Counted from the stretch's first letter, positions 1 through 9,235 are shown. The stretch is DNA of 64,000 bases from an uncultured Pelagibacteraceae bacterium (GCA_902584815.1 CACIBF010000002.1:42439-106438), one strand, 5' to 3'. The notes: generated by a model from the sequence alone, not told the origin. Translations and numbers: made by a program.

Positions 1-474
1 TCTTTAATTTCTATTTTGTTAGTTGTTGGGATGTCGTTTGCTGATTTTAATAAAACCCATGCTACTCATCCTGACTGGCCAGGTCATGCTAGGTTTCATG
101 TAGTTTGGCAAGTTTTAAGCTATTATCCAATCTCAATAATGAACCTTTTTATACTTTGGATAAGTATCCCTGATTTTTATTATCCATATCAACTATACTT
201 TTGGTTATTTTGGTATTTTACTTTTTTAGGTACTTTTATTTTTACAGCTACACTTATGCCTATATATGGCGGAACTCTGTCTGATAGAGGAGGGCGAAAG
301 CCATTTTTATACACTTTTGGAGAGAGATTAAGTATTAAACCTGGAAAGCAAAAACATTTACCATTTAAAATTAATGGACAGATTAAAACTTATCGTTTTG
401 ATGAGAATGCTCACAACATGATAGCACCAACTTTAATAATAATTATTAGTACATTTGTATTTTTAGAAACATGA
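1..474 (+). CDS. Membrane protein of unknown function, 5' end outside window
   Basis: The frame is open from the first base, so the true start lies upstream; the first internal ATG is at 31. The visible part carries a His/Trp-rich stretch (HPDWPGHARFHVVWQ), then two strongly hydrophobic segments, a polar loop rich in Lys and Gly, and a last hydrophobic stretch at the C-terminus, so it is an integral membrane protein. I do not recognise the family with enough confidence to name it. The stop overlaps the ATG of the following sulfatase gene (ATGA), which suggests coupled translation and a shared operon. Confidence 0.6.
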   Translation, partial: SLISILLVVGMSFADFNKTHATHPDWPGHARFHVVWQVLSYYPISIMNLFILWISIPDFYYPYQLYFWLFWYFTFLGTFIFTATLMPIYGGTLSDRGGRKPFLYTFGERLSIKPGKQKHLPFKINGQIKTYRFDENAHNMIAPTLIIIISTFVFLET

Positions 475-2180
475 GAAAAAAAATTACAAGAAGATCTTTT
501 CTTAAAAAGGCTGCAGTTACAGCTGCTCTAGGTGGAATGAGTACTATTTTGTTAACCCAGAAAGCTCCCGCAAATATTTCAAATAATAAGAAGCCAAATA
601 TATTATTTATACTTAATGACCAGGAGCGGGCATGGCCTTATATTTCATCACATATAGATTTGCCTGCTAGAAGATATTTAGAGAGTATTTCTACTTATTT
701 TAATCGCTCTTATACATCTACCCCTCTTTGTTCGCCTTCTCGAAGCTCAATATACACAGGTCAACACGTTCAATACACAGGAGTTTGGGACAATACGGTT
801 GCCCCATGGGTACCCGGACTTCATGATGGTATTAATACTATAGGTCACCTCTTAAGAAATAATGATTATCTAACAAGCTATTTTGGAAAATGGCATCTGA
901 CAAACATTACAGAAAATCAAGTAAATGAGAATTCTTTAGGTTTTGATGGAATGCGAAAGATGTTTGATAAACATGGATTTACAATATCAAATCAAGAAGG
1001 TGAAAAAGATTTAGGTCAGGGTGGTTTTATACATGATGGACCGACTGCAAAAAACGCGGCAAACTTTATTTACGATAACAAAAAATCTTCATCGCCTTGG
1101 GCTTCATTCATAAATTTTGTAAACCCACATGATATAATGTTCTTTAGAGCAGATGAAACAATAAAAGGAACAGGATTTATTGGAGATCATCAAAAATTTC
1201 AACCTTCAGATCCATTATATGATATGGAGCATCAAATTGTGTTTCCAAAAAATTTTGGTTATATGTCAGAAGTAGAGAACTCTTGGGATCCAAATGAAAT
1301 TATAAATATAGTTTATGGGGAGATACCGTTCAGCAGACTAGATCTCTGGAAACGATTTATTAATTATTATTATAATTGTCTTAGAGATGTAGATAGACAT
1401 ATTAATACAGTAATTGAGTCTCTTAAAGCAACTGATCAATTGGATAATACAATTATATTTATGATATCAGACCATGGAGAACTATTAGGACAGCATGGAA
1501 CCAGAGGCAAAATTGCATTTTGGGAAGAGTCAGTAAGAGTTCCTACATTAGTTTATCATCCTGATCTTGGAAAAAGTAATAAGTGTGAGTCAATAATTTC
1601 AAATATTGATTTTGTCCCTACAATTTTAGAGTTTGCTGGACTAAGTAATTCTCAAATTGCTAATGACTATCCTGAGCTCAAAGGAAATAGTTTTGCTTCA
1701 TTTGTTGAAAATGTAAATGGCCAGAATAAAAGAGATGAAGAAGGACATCTTATTCAAGGAGTTCAAATAATACCGTCTGTTTTTGATATTAATGAGAAGG
1801 TAAGACAGATGGGATTAGCTGAAGGCTATTATGAAAAATTAAAAGCACTCGCAACAAAGGGGTCATTTTTACCTGATTTCTCATTACCGTATAATTATAA
1901 AGCTATTGTCGATCAAAGGTACAAGTTTGTAAGAAGTTTTTCGCCTAGAGCTAATAATAATCCTCAAAATCTAAAAGAATTATTTGAAAAAAATGAATTT
2001 ATTCAACTCTTTGATTTAAAAAATGACCCTTACGAAATGCAAGATCTTGCAAATGACAGAGCTAATGATGATTTATTGTTGAAAATGAATAATAAGTTAA
2101 ATTATTTGGTTGATAAAGAAATTGGCCTTGAAAACCATGTTATACATTTGCCTGGACCTGACTGGTTTTGGACGATGTAA
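471..2180 (+). CDS. Tat-exported sulfatase (arylsulfatase family)
   Basis: Hydrolyses a sulfate ester (or related phosphate/phosphonate ester) outside the cytoplasm. Residues 6-13 carry a twin-arginine signal (TRRSFLKK) followed by a hydrophobic stretch, so export is probably by the Tat pathway in folded form. The sulfatase signature CSPSR is at residues 87-91; Cys87 would be converted to formylglycine. Other expected family elements are the metal-binding Asp near the start (D50-Q51), GKWH at 139-142 and SDHGE with D334/H335. The length of 569 residues is normal. The substrate cannot be read from sequence, and no formylglycine-generating enzyme is present in the window. It overlaps the preceding membrane gene and is followed 13 bases later by a VOC protein. 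Confidence 0.9.
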   Translation: MRKKITRRSFLKKAAVTAALGGMSTILLTQKAPANISNNKKPNILFILNDQERAWPYISSHIDLPARRYLESISTYFNRSYTSTPLCSPSRSSIYTGQHVQYTGVWDNTVAPWVPGLHDGINTIGHLLRNNDYLTSYFGKWHLTNITENQVNENSLGFDGMRKMFDKHGFTISNQEGEKDLGQGGFIHDGPTAKNAANFIYDNKKSSSPWASFINFVNPHDIMFFRADETIKGTGFIGDHQKFQPSDPLYDMEHQIVFPKNFGYMSEVENSWDPNEIINIVYGEIPFSRLDLWKRFINYYYNCLRDVDRHINTVIESLKATDQLDNTIIFMISDHGELLGQHGTRGKIAFWEESVRVPTLVYHPDLGKSNKCESIISNIDFVPTILEFAGLSNSQIANDYPELKGNSFASFVENVNGQNKRDEEGHLIQGVQIIPSVFDINEKVRQMGLAEGYYEKLKALATKGSFLPDFSLPYNYKAIVDQRYKFVRSFSPRANNNPQNLKELFEKNEFIQLFDLKNDPYEMQDLANDRANDDLLLKMNNKLNYLVDKEIGLENHVIHLPGPDWFWTM

Positions 2181-2193
2181 ATAGGAGATAGAG

Positions 2194-2889
2194 ATGGCAG
2201 ATAAAGAAAATATACTTAATTTAGATTTATATAAAAAGTTTAAGTCTAAAGATGCTCCCGATACATTTCATCATGTATCTTTTAAAACAATGAATTATGA
2301 TCGCATGGTAGATTTCTACGAAAAACTATTTGGCTGTAAGCCAATGTATAAAAGTAAAGAAATTACTTTTATGACATTTGACGAAGAGCATCATCGAATA
2401 GCGATAGCAAATACAGAACCTGTTTTTGATAATTTAGGTCTTCTTCCAAGGATTATTATGAAATTTAAAAATTGGATTAATCGTGCAGTTCCTAATCTTG
2501 TAGGCCTTGATCATATTTCGTATCGATTGAACCCAATAGATCAATGGTTCGATTTTTATTTTAGAGCAAAAAAACAAGGATTAGAACCTTACTGGACAAT
2601 AAATCATGGTTGGATCAGTGGTATTTATTACAGAGATCCTGATGGCAACTTAGTGGAAATTTTCTATGAACATTGGAGGAATGATCAGGAGTTTACAGAG
2701 GAAGTTGCAAAAAAAGGTTTTCCAGAAGAGCCTGTTGGAACAAATATGGACATTGAGGTCTTATACCAAATGTTTAAAGATGGCGTATCTTATGAAGAAC
2801 TAGTTAAGAAAGGTAATACTGTTCCGGAAGGTAAGAAACCTATTTCGGGAATTGAGGCCGCCATGAATATGAGAAAAAAATTTAAATAA
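2194..2889 (+). CDS. VOC-fold (glyoxalase/extradiol dioxygenase-like) protein
   Basis: Two beta-alpha-beta-beta-beta modules typical of the vicinal oxygen chelate superfamily are recognisable: FHHVSFKT near residue 25 and LDHISYRL near residue 105, ending in the classic YRDPDGNLVEIFYEHW. Candidate metal ligands are His27, His107 and Glu155, the 2-His-1-carboxylate pattern of type I extradiol dioxygenases. About 65 C-terminal residues extend beyond the fold. A ribosome-binding site (taggaga) precedes the ATG. The reaction is not determined: ring cleavage is possible, but glyoxalase-like or other metal chemistry is equally compatible. It lies in an apparent operon with the sulfatase and two membrane proteins. 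Confidence 0.8.
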   Translation: MADKENILNLDLYKKFKSKDAPDTFHHVSFKTMNYDRMVDFYEKLFGCKPMYKSKEITFMTFDEEHHRIAIANTEPVFDNLGLLPRIIMKFKNWINRAVPNLVGLDHISYRLNPIDQWFDFYFRAKKQGLEPYWTINHGWISGIYYRDPDGNLVEIFYEHWRNDQEFTEEVAKKGFPEEPVGTNMDIEVLYQMFKDGVSYEELVKKGNTVPEGKKPISGIEAAMNMRKKFK

Positions 2890-2892
2890 CTT

Positions 2893-3672
2893 ATGTATAA
2901 TTATCTTTTGTGGTGTTTAAAGATAGGAATTGTTACAAATTTATTTCTCTTCTTTAAAACTCTAAATGAGCCTTTTTCTTCAGTTGATGTTTACTTATTA
3001 GCTCCTGCACAATTACTATTTTTAATATCAGCCTACCGCTGTCTTTTTCCAAATAATTATTCTAGGAAAATTGTACTCCATGATACTTTTTTTTCATCAA
3101 TATTTTTGACACGGTTCTTAGTTACTTTTGTTGAGATTGCATACATTTATCAATTTAGTTATGTCCTTAGATTGATTAATGACAATCAATTTTTAATAGT
3201 TGATTTATTGTCTTGGACAATGGTTTTGCAAGTTAGTATTTCACAATTTTTCGTCTGGTCAGCGATTTTATTTAATGAAGAAAATTTATATTTCTATGAA
3301 GAATTAGGATGGTTTGTTATTTTCTCTATAAATACTATTCTTAGTATATTCTTATATTTTTTTGCTGAAATTCATAGTACACAGGTTGTTCTACTTATCA
3401 TCAGTACTATTTTTGGTTTTTTATATTTACCTTGGCAAGTAATTCATATCCGAATGATTAAAAGAAGAGTAAGACAAATGAGTCAATCTGAGGGAAGCCT
3501 GCCTGCATTTAAAAAAGAAATTTTCTTCAAAGGACTAAGAAAGTCTCTTTACGAGAGAATAAAGGTCACTGATTATGATTCATGGGGTGGATGGGTAGGC
3601 ATGACTTGGATGTATAATTATTGGATTATATTAATTCCTGGATGGATGTTTTATATTGTTTATATATTTTAA
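2893..3672 (+). CDS. Multi-spanning membrane protein of unknown function
   Basis: The 259 residues are largely hydrophobic, with about six likely membrane spans separated by short polar loops, one longer basic loop (residues about 190-225, with IKRRVRQM) and a final Trp/Tyr-rich span. No motif identifies an enzyme or transporter family. It starts 3 bases after the VOC gene and closes the four-gene block. The downstream nadC runs towards it, and the intervening DNA contains a duplicated piece of nadC. Function not assigned. Confidence 0.65.
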   Translation: MYNYLLWCLKIGIVTNLFLFFKTLNEPFSSVDVYLLAPAQLLFLISAYRCLFPNNYSRKIVLHDTFFSSIFLTRFLVTFVEIAYIYQFSYVLRLINDNQFLIVDLLSWTMVLQVSISQFFVWSAILFNEENLYFYEELGWFVIFSINTILSIFLYFFAEIHSTQVVLLIISTIFGFLYLPWQVIHIRMIKRRVRQMSQSEGSLPAFKKEIFFKGLRKSLYERIKVTDYDSWGGWVGMTWMYNYWIILIPGWMFYIVYIF

Positions 3673-3674
3673 AT

Positions 3675-3777
3675 ATAAAAATTATAGTTCTATGCCAAAG
3701 TCTACATTGTTGACACTATGAGTTTCAATAAAAATTATAGTTCTAAGCCAAAGTCTACATTGTTGACACTATGAGTT
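3675..3777. repeat. Tandem direct repeat: duplicated 3' end of nadC
   Basis: Two 50-base copies, 3675-3724 and 3728-3777, lie 53 bases apart and differ at one position (t at 3693, a at 3746). The second copy is the coding 3' end of nadC including its TAA stop. The first copy lies just downstream and would encode the same last residues (THSVNNVDFGIEL, with Ile for Leu) plus the same stop. It therefore looks like a recent local duplication of the gene's end rather than a dispersed repeat. No other copy is evident in the window. Confidence 0.95.
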
Positions 3778-4568
3778 AGTTGCCCTGTTGAAATTCTATG
3801 CACACCTGTCTTTGCTATTTCATTTAGATTTTTTAAGTTAACATTTCCAGAAGCTTCACATTCAAATTTATTATTGATAAGTTTTAAACATTTTTTTATT
3901 TGCAATACATTCATATTATCTAACAGAACTACATCTATTTTTTGATCTAGAATTTTCTTCAACTGAGATATTTTATCAACTTCGACTGTTATCTTTTTTT
4001 TTGGATAAAACATTCTTACTTGATCAATAGTATCAACAATATTATCTGCTTTTGAAATGTGGTTATCTTTTATGAAAAAAAAATCATCCAATGACATCCT
4101 ATTAATATTTGCTCCTCCTATGCTAAGTGCATATTTTTGTAACTCACGGATTCCAACGATTGTTTTACGTGTAGAATAAATTTTTGAACCATATTTTTTG
4201 GCAATTTCTGAATACTTTTGAGCCTTTGTGGCAATGCCTGACATAAGTCCTAAAAAATTAAGAGCAGTTCGCTCACCCGCAAGAATAGCTTGGGTATTTC
4301 CATAAATTTTTAAAATTGATGAACCTTTTTTAAATTTTAAACCGTCTTTTTTTTGTTTTTTTATCTTAATTTTTCTATCTAATAGTTTGAATGTTAGAAT
4401 GGCAAAATCAATTCCACAGAGAACTGCATCTTCTTTAAGTATGATTTCAGCTGATGATTTTTGATTTTCAGCAATTGTAGCCTGTGAAGTTATGTCGCCT
4501 AATAAACCAAGATCTTCCTGAAGAGCAGTGCTTACTTGAGATTTAATATAATTTTTAGATAGCAACAT
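3735..4568 (-). CDS. nadC: Nicotinate-nucleotide pyrophosphorylase (carboxylating)
   Basis: Converts quinolinate and PRPP to nicotinate mononucleotide, CO2 and pyrophosphate, the third committed step of de novo NAD synthesis. Family motifs are clear: EDLG near the N-terminus, STRKTIVGIR (usually DTRKT..GLR), GGANINRMSLDDFFFIKDNH for phosphate and substrate binding, EVDKI, LLDNM, and EASGNV near the C-terminus. I use the ATG at 4568, giving a normal-length protein of 278 residues; the frame also allows ATG at 4577 or TTG at 4601. It overlaps the end of nadB and is the last gene of the nadABC operon. The 3' end is partly duplicated downstream. Confidence 0.93.
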   Translation of the reverse strand: MLLSKNYIKSQVSTALQEDLGLLGDITSQATIAENQKSSAEIILKEDAVLCGIDFAILTFKLLDRKIKIKKQKKDGLKFKKGSSILKIYGNTQAILAGERTALNFLGLMSGIATKAQKYSEIAKKYGSKIYSTRKTIVGIRELQKYALSIGGANINRMSLDDFFFIKDNHISKADNIVDTIDQVRMFYPKKKITVEVDKISQLKKILDQKIDVVLLDNMNVLQIKKCLKLINNKFECEASGNVNLKNLNEIAKTGVHRISTGQLTHSVNNVDFGLEL

Positions 4569-6174
4569 TTTTATCATCAATTCGTAGCTGAGCTTTATCA
4601 AGTATTTTTTGAATATCTAACTCCATCGAATCTAGATTCTGATCTATGTTCAATTTATATTTGTCATTTTCAGTGACATAGTCTGATCTTAGGTGACAGC
4701 CACGACTTTCTTTTCTCTTATAAGCGCCTACAATGATAAATTTACTCACTAAAATCATATCATTTAGTTTTGCTGATAGACCTTTAGACTCTCTCTCAAT
4801 TCTAACAATATCTCTTAATCCTCTGATAATCGATTTAGAATTTCGGACTATACCAAGGTTTCTCATCATTGAAGATCGTAGCTGCCAAATATATTTTTTT
4901 GCTCTGATTTTATTTCTAGTTTTTTCTTTATAAGTTTTTATAAATGACTGACTTACACTATCTATTTTTTTAATAGGACATTTATTAATCTCTTCAGCAA
5001 CAATTTTTGCAAATACGAGAGACTCTAATATTGAATTTGACGCTAGTCGATTAGCACCATGAATACCTGTAGCCGCCACTTCTCCACAGCACCAAAGTCC
5101 ATCAACAGATGAACGACCTTTAAGATCTGTTTTTACTCCACCGATATGATAATGAGCTACAGGAATAATAGGTATTAATTCAGAACTTGGATCTATATCT
5201 GCATTGTCACAGTAAGATTGTACTTGTGGAAATTGTTTACCAAAGTCATTTCCAATATTTTCCCTACAATCGAGAAATACAGAGTTGCCTTTTTCAATTT
5301 GATCAAAAATACTTTGAGCAATAATATCCCTTGATGCTAATTCAGCTTGTGGATGGACATCAAGCATAAATCTTTCATTATGCTGATTTACTAATGTTGC
5401 ACCTTCACCTCGAATTGCTTCTGTTGCAAGGGGAGTGGGATCAAGACCAAAATCTAAGCCTGTTGGATGAAATTGAACAAACTCCATGTCAGTTATTGCA
5501 GCACCAGCTTCAGCCGCAAGAGCAATACCTTCACCATATGATGTTCGAGGATTGGTTGTATTTGCAAAGATCCCCCCGAGGCCACCTGTCGCTAAAATGA
5601 CGTTAGGGCTTTCAATAACAACGTTATTTTCAGGCAAATTTTGATTATTTAGGTGTCCAATTACTCCATAAATCGTATTGTTTTCCATCATAATACTGTC
5701 AATTGATACGTTTTCGAGAATAGTAATATGATTACAGGATCTTACTTTCTCAGTTAGTCCTCGCATTATTTCAATACCAGAACTATCGCCCTTAGATTTT
5801 ACAATTCGATTGAAACTATGAGCAGCTTCTAGTCCAAGATTAAAAGTTCCGTCCGGATTTTTATCAAACTCAACTCCTATATTTTCTAAATCTTTAATTA
5901 TATTTATGGACTCAGAAATAACTTCTCTAACTACCTCAGACTTTGCTAACCCCTTTGCCGTTGCAAGAGTATCACTTATATGACTTTCGTTACTATCTTC
6001 TTTTGCAAAAGGTGCCGCAATACCACCTTGTGCCCAACTGCTTGACGTATTAATTCCGAGAGAATTTTTAGTGATTACACAAACTTTTCTTGGAGCTAAG
6101 TTTAAAGCTGCATTTAGGCCTGCAACTCCACCGCCTACAATGACAACATCAGGAGAATATATGCTGTCAGTCAT
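4555..6174 (-). CDS. nadB: L-aspartate oxidase
   Basis: FAD enzyme oxidising L-aspartate to iminoaspartate for quinolinate synthesis. It has an N-terminal FAD-binding glycine motif (VVGGGVAGLNAALNL), the SSWAQGG and HPTGLD segments, RGEGATLVN and the succinate-dehydrogenase-like SRDIIAQSI region, and a C-terminal helical domain. At 539 residues it has the usual length. Its ATG overlaps the nadA stop by one base (TAATG) and its end overlaps nadC, indicating tight co-translation of the three NAD genes. Cytoplasmic; the unstable product is presumably passed directly to NadA. Confidence 0.95.
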   Translation of the reverse strand: MTDSIYSPDVVIVGGGVAGLNAALNLAPRKVCVITKNSLGINTSSSWAQGGIAAPFAKEDSNESHISDTLATAKGLAKSEVVREVISESINIIKDLENIGVEFDKNPDGTFNLGLEAAHSFNRIVKSKGDSSGIEIMRGLTEKVRSCNHITILENVSIDSIMMENNTIYGVIGHLNNQNLPENNVVIESPNVILATGGLGGIFANTTNPRTSYGEGIALAAEAGAAITDMEFVQFHPTGLDFGLDPTPLATEAIRGEGATLVNQHNERFMLDVHPQAELASRDIIAQSIFDQIEKGNSVFLDCRENIGNDFGKQFPQVQSYCDNADIDPSSELIPIIPVAHYHIGGVKTDLKGRSSVDGLWCCGEVAATGIHGANRLASNSILESLVFAKIVAEEINKCPIKKIDSVSQSFIKTYKEKTRNKIRAKKYIWQLRSSMMRNLGIVRNSKSIIRGLRDIVRIERESKGLSAKLNDMILVSKFIIVGAYKRKESRGCHLRSDYVTENDKYKLNIDQNLDSMELDIQKILDKAQLRIDDKNVAI

Positions 6175-7193
6175 TATTTTTGTCTGCCAATTTCAAGCAT
6201 ACGATCAATTGAGAGGCGCGCTTTGTCTATAATTTGATTATTAACAGTAACTTCATGTTGATCAAATCTAAGTGCATCATAAATCTTTTTCAAAGTAATA
6301 CGTTTCATATGAGGGCATAAATTACAGGGGCGAACAAATTCTACATTAGGGTTTTCTATTGCAACATTATCACTCATTGAACATTCAGTAACCATGATGA
6401 CTTTCTCAGGTTGGTTATCTTTCACATAGTTATTCATTCCTGCAGTTGAACCTGTAAAGTCACTTACTTCAATTACTTCAGGAGAGCATTCTGGGTGTGC
6501 TAAAACAACAATATTTTCATGCTGTTCTTTGTAGGCTAAAATTTCCTTAGCAGTAAAACGTTCATGGACTTCACAGCGACCTTTCCATGAAATAATTTTT
6601 ACATCTGTCTGATTAGCAATGTTTTGTGCTAAAAATTCATCAGGTAAAAATATGACTTTGTCAGAATTTAATGACTCTACTACTAGCTTAGCATTTCCAG
6701 ATGTACAACAAACATCAGTTTCAGCTTTAACTTCAGCAGATGTATTTACATAAGTGACAACCGGTACTCCTGGATACTTTTGCTTAAGTAATCGAATATC
6801 CTCTGCGGTAATTGAGTCAGCCAATGAACATCCAGCACGCATGTCTGGAATCAAAACTTTTTTATTGGGACTAAGTATTTTAGCTGTCTCAGCCATGAAA
6901 TGTACACCACAGACTATAATTGTATCAGCATCACTATCCCGCGCTTCATAAGCAAGTTTGAGAGAATCCCCCACAATATCAGAGACACAGTGAAATATTT
7001 CTGGTGTTTGATAATTGTGAGTAAGAATTGTGGCATTTTTTTCTTTTTTAAGTTTTTTGATCTCATGGATCAGAGGTGCATGAAATGGCCATTCAACTTC
7101 CGGAATAATTTTTGAAACTGATTTATAGAGCTCTGCTGTTGAGGCCCTAACCTCTGAGTTATAATCTGTTGGATATGATAATTCTTGTTGCAT
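6174..7193 (-). CDS. nadA: Quinolinate synthase
   Basis: Condenses iminoaspartate with dihydroxyacetone phosphate to quinolinate using a [4Fe-4S] cluster. The cysteines expected to hold the cluster appear in [15 protein letters not shown] and [20 protein letters not shown] and GSTAGM are further family hallmarks. I choose the ATG at 7193 (339 residues); a TTG at 7208 is in frame but adds only five residues and has no better ribosome-binding site. It is the first gene of nadA-nadB-nadC. A palindrome overlapping a perfect -10 hexamer lies just upstream. Confidence 0.95.
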   Translation of the reverse strand: MQQELSYPTDYNSEVRASTAELYKSVSKIIPEVEWPFHAPLIHEIKKLKKEKNATILTHNYQTPEIFHCVSDIVGDSLKLAYEARDSDADTIIVCGVHFMAETAKILSPNKKVLIPDMRAGCSLADSITAEDIRLLKQKYPGVPVVTYVNTSAEVKAETDVCCTSGNAKLVVESLNSDKVIFLPDEFLAQNIANQTDVKIISWKGRCEVHERFTAKEILAYKEQHENIVVLAHPECSPEVIEVSDFTGSTAGMNNYVKDNQPEKVIMVTECSMSDNVAIENPNVEFVRPCNLCPHMKRITLKKIYDALRFDQHEVTVNNQIIDKARLSIDRMLEIGRQK

Positions 7194-7220
7194 AATAATT
7201 TTATTCAATAAATATTTATA

Positions 7221-7238
7221 ACAATTATAGTTAATTGT
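7221..7238 (-). promoter_or_regulatory. Palindrome overlapping a -10 element upstream of nadA
   Basis: Seven-base arms (acaatta / taattgt) flank a 4-base centre at 7221-7238. Read on the minus strand the element contains a perfect TATAAT hexamer (plus coordinates 7224-7229), about 30 bases before the nadA ATG. I see no convincing -35. The arrangement fits a repressor operator over the nad promoter, but the regulator is not identified and AT-rich DNA makes short palindromes common. Confidence 0.4.
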
Positions 7239-7282
7239 ATATATTTCAACTCCTTCTAGTTTTGAGCTAAAAACAAGGTTTT

Positions 7283-7368
7283 GCCGTCGTGCTGGAATTG
7301 GTAGACAGGCTGGTTTGAGGGATCAGTGAACATAGTTCGTGCGAGTTCGAGTCTCGCCGACGGCACCA
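7283..7368 (+). tRNA. tRNA-Leu (anticodon GAG)
   Basis: The acceptor stem gccgtcg pairs with cgacggc, followed by discriminator A and an encoded CCA. The anticodon stem ctggt/atcag encloses the loop ttgaggg, giving anticodon GAG. A long variable arm (tgaacatagttcgt) and the T-loop ttcgagt identify a class II tRNA, consistent with leucine. The last base of CCA is immediately followed by the stop codon of ygfZ on the other strand. Confidence 0.95.
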
Positions 7369-8253
7369 TTAATAACCGAACCAAGATTGTTGATTTAATA
7401 CAAAATTACTATTGTCGCTGCATAAGTTCATTGTTTTTAAATCTTCTCCTTGTACCTTTCTCATATCAATTAAAACAAAATAGAATTTCTCATACTTTGC
7501 TATTATCTTCCCAATCACCTGATCATTTGCATAGATATCTTCATTCTCATCTTCATCTTCTATTAACCGATCACTGATTAAAGAAAATATAATTTTTGGT
7601 ATTTTTTTTTTAAGTTTCATCCGAGCTGTAACTTCTTGCCCTACATAGCATCCCTTTTTAAAATCAATACCATTTAAAAGATGAATATTCGCTTCTAATG
7701 GATAAACTTTTTTCATATCAGCTAGTACTGAAGATGGAACTATTCCATGTTTAAAATAATTTAGATTGATATCATCATTATTTATTTCATATTCTTTTCC
7801 ATCAATTAAGTTATCATTTGTAATCACGTGAGCTCCTAATTCAGCAAGTCTTGGATCGATGACAAGTAATGAGTTGTTTGACAAAAATGTATTTCCTGAA
7901 AAAATTTCACTCTTATTTAATGTGGTTTGAAGATTTTCATATTCAACAAAATAATATTGATAATCATTTGACACATCTTCTATTTTTACTTTTGATCTCA
8001 ACTTATACATATTCAAAACCTTGATTAAGTCATCTTTAAATTTTGAATAGGAGAAAATAAATAAACTATCTTTATAATCTGAAAGAATAAGATCTGCGAT
8101 TAATTTTCCTTGTGGACTGAGTAGACATGTATAAATAGAATTTTTATTTGATACTTTTAGCACATCATTTGTAAAAATATTATTCAAAAATTCAACACGA
8201 TCAATACCAGAAACTTCTATTATTGATATATTGTCATTTTTGGTAACTTTCAT
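7369..8253 (-). CDS. ygfZ: YgfZ/GcvT-like folate-binding protein
   Basis: Tetrahydrofolate-dependent protein that helps assemble or repair certain iron-sulfur proteins. The diagnostic motif KGCYVGQEVTAR, with the conserved Cys, is present in the second half, preceded by the GcvT-type N-terminal domain (residues about 1-200). The length of 294 residues is usual. It is transcribed towards tRNA-Leu and its stop codon abuts the tRNA 3' end with no spacer. The C-terminal tail (about 25 residues) is not conserved in any way I recognise. Confidence 0.88.
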   Translation of the reverse strand: MKVTKNDNISIIEVSGIDRVEFLNNIFTNDVLKVSNKNSIYTCLLSPQGKLIADLILSDYKDSLFIFSYSKFKDDLIKVLNMYKLRSKVKIEDVSNDYQYYFVEYENLQTTLNKSEIFSGNTFLSNNSLLVIDPRLAELGAHVITNDNLIDGKEYEINNDDINLNYFKHGIVPSSVLADMKKVYPLEANIHLLNGIDFKKGCYVGQEVTARMKLKKKIPKIIFSLISDRLIEDEDENEDIYANDQVIGKIIAKYEKFYFVLIDMRKVQGEDLKTMNLCSDNSNFVLNQQSWFGY

Positions 8254-8308
8254 ATTTTGACTGATAATTTCATATTAATAATAATATTTTATATATATAT
8301 TAATAAAA

Positions 8309-9235
8309 ATGGAAATTTTAGTAGTAAGCTATTCACGAATTGGGGATACAATTTTAGCTACAAGTCTTATAAATCACTTAATTAAAAAACATTTAGATGC
8401 AGAGTTCACTGTTGTAACAAGCACAGTTTCTAAAGATATATTTACTGATATGCCAAGATTAAAGAAGCTTATTGTGATTGATAAGCAAAAATATGCTGGT
8501 CATTGGTATAAAATATGGAATTTTGTAAAGGACAACAAATGGGATCTAGTTGTTGACTTAAGATCTAGTTATTTGTCATATTTTTTGGAAGCAAACGAAA
8601 GAAAAATTTTCAAGGGTAATCAGTATGAACATAAACTTGAGCAATTTTCAAATTTCTTGCAAATAGAAGATAATATTCAGCCAACAATATGGGCAGACCA
8701 GCAAAAATATAATAATATTTTAAAATCAAAAAAAATTAGTAATAAATTTATATGTGTTGCTCCAATTTCAAACTGGCAGGGTAAAGATTGGCCAATCGAT
8801 AAATATTATAAATTATTTGAAGATCCACTATTTAGTGATTTTGAGATAGTGATCCTAGGAGCTACAGATAAAGCTTCTGACAATACAAAAATTAGAAACT
8901 TGAAGGAGTCATTGTCTATAAAAGTCAATAATTTGATGAATAAAGCTGATATGATTGAGACATATTTTATTTTAAAAAATAGCGAGCTGTTTTTGGGAAG
9001 TGATAGCTCTAATATGCATCTTTCAACTGCTGCGGGTATTCCCACCATTGGTTTATTTGGACCAACTAACGATAAAGTATATGGTCCAAAAGGAAGAAAT
9101 AATCATACAATTAGAACAGAAAAAAAGTATGTAGAATTCATTAATGATAAGAATTTTACACTAAAAGACTCACCTAGCTATTTAAAAGATATAAAAGTAA
9201 GTTTAGTATTAAATGAAATAAAAAATATTATTTAA
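8309..9235 (+). CDS. Glycosyltransferase family 9 (ADP-heptose:LPS heptosyltransferase-like)
   Basis: GT-B type transferase related to WaaC/WaaF, which add heptose to the lipopolysaccharide core. The N-terminus VVSYSRIGDTILATSLINHL matches the family start, and the C-terminal half has the donor-site pattern GSDSSNMHLSTAAGIPTIGLF followed by GPTND. Length 308 residues. The acceptor and sugar cannot be inferred. It starts a plus-strand pair with dihydroorotase, 5 bases apart, which probably reflects compact organisation rather than shared function. Confidence 0.82.
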   Translation: MEILVVSYSRIGDTILATSLINHLIKKHLDAEFTVVTSTVSKDIFTDMPRLKKLIVIDKQKYAGHWYKIWNFVKDNKWDLVVDLRSSYLSYFLEANERKIFKGNQYEHKLEQFSNFLQIEDNIQPTIWADQQKYNNILKSKKISNKFICVAPISNWQGKDWPIDKYYKLFEDPLFSDFEIVILGATDKASDNTKIRNLKESLSIKVNNLMNKADMIETYFILKNSELFLGSDSSNMHLSTAAGIPTIGLFGPTNDKVYGPKGRNNHTIRTEKKYVEFINDKNFTLKDSPSYLKDIKVSLVLNEIKNII

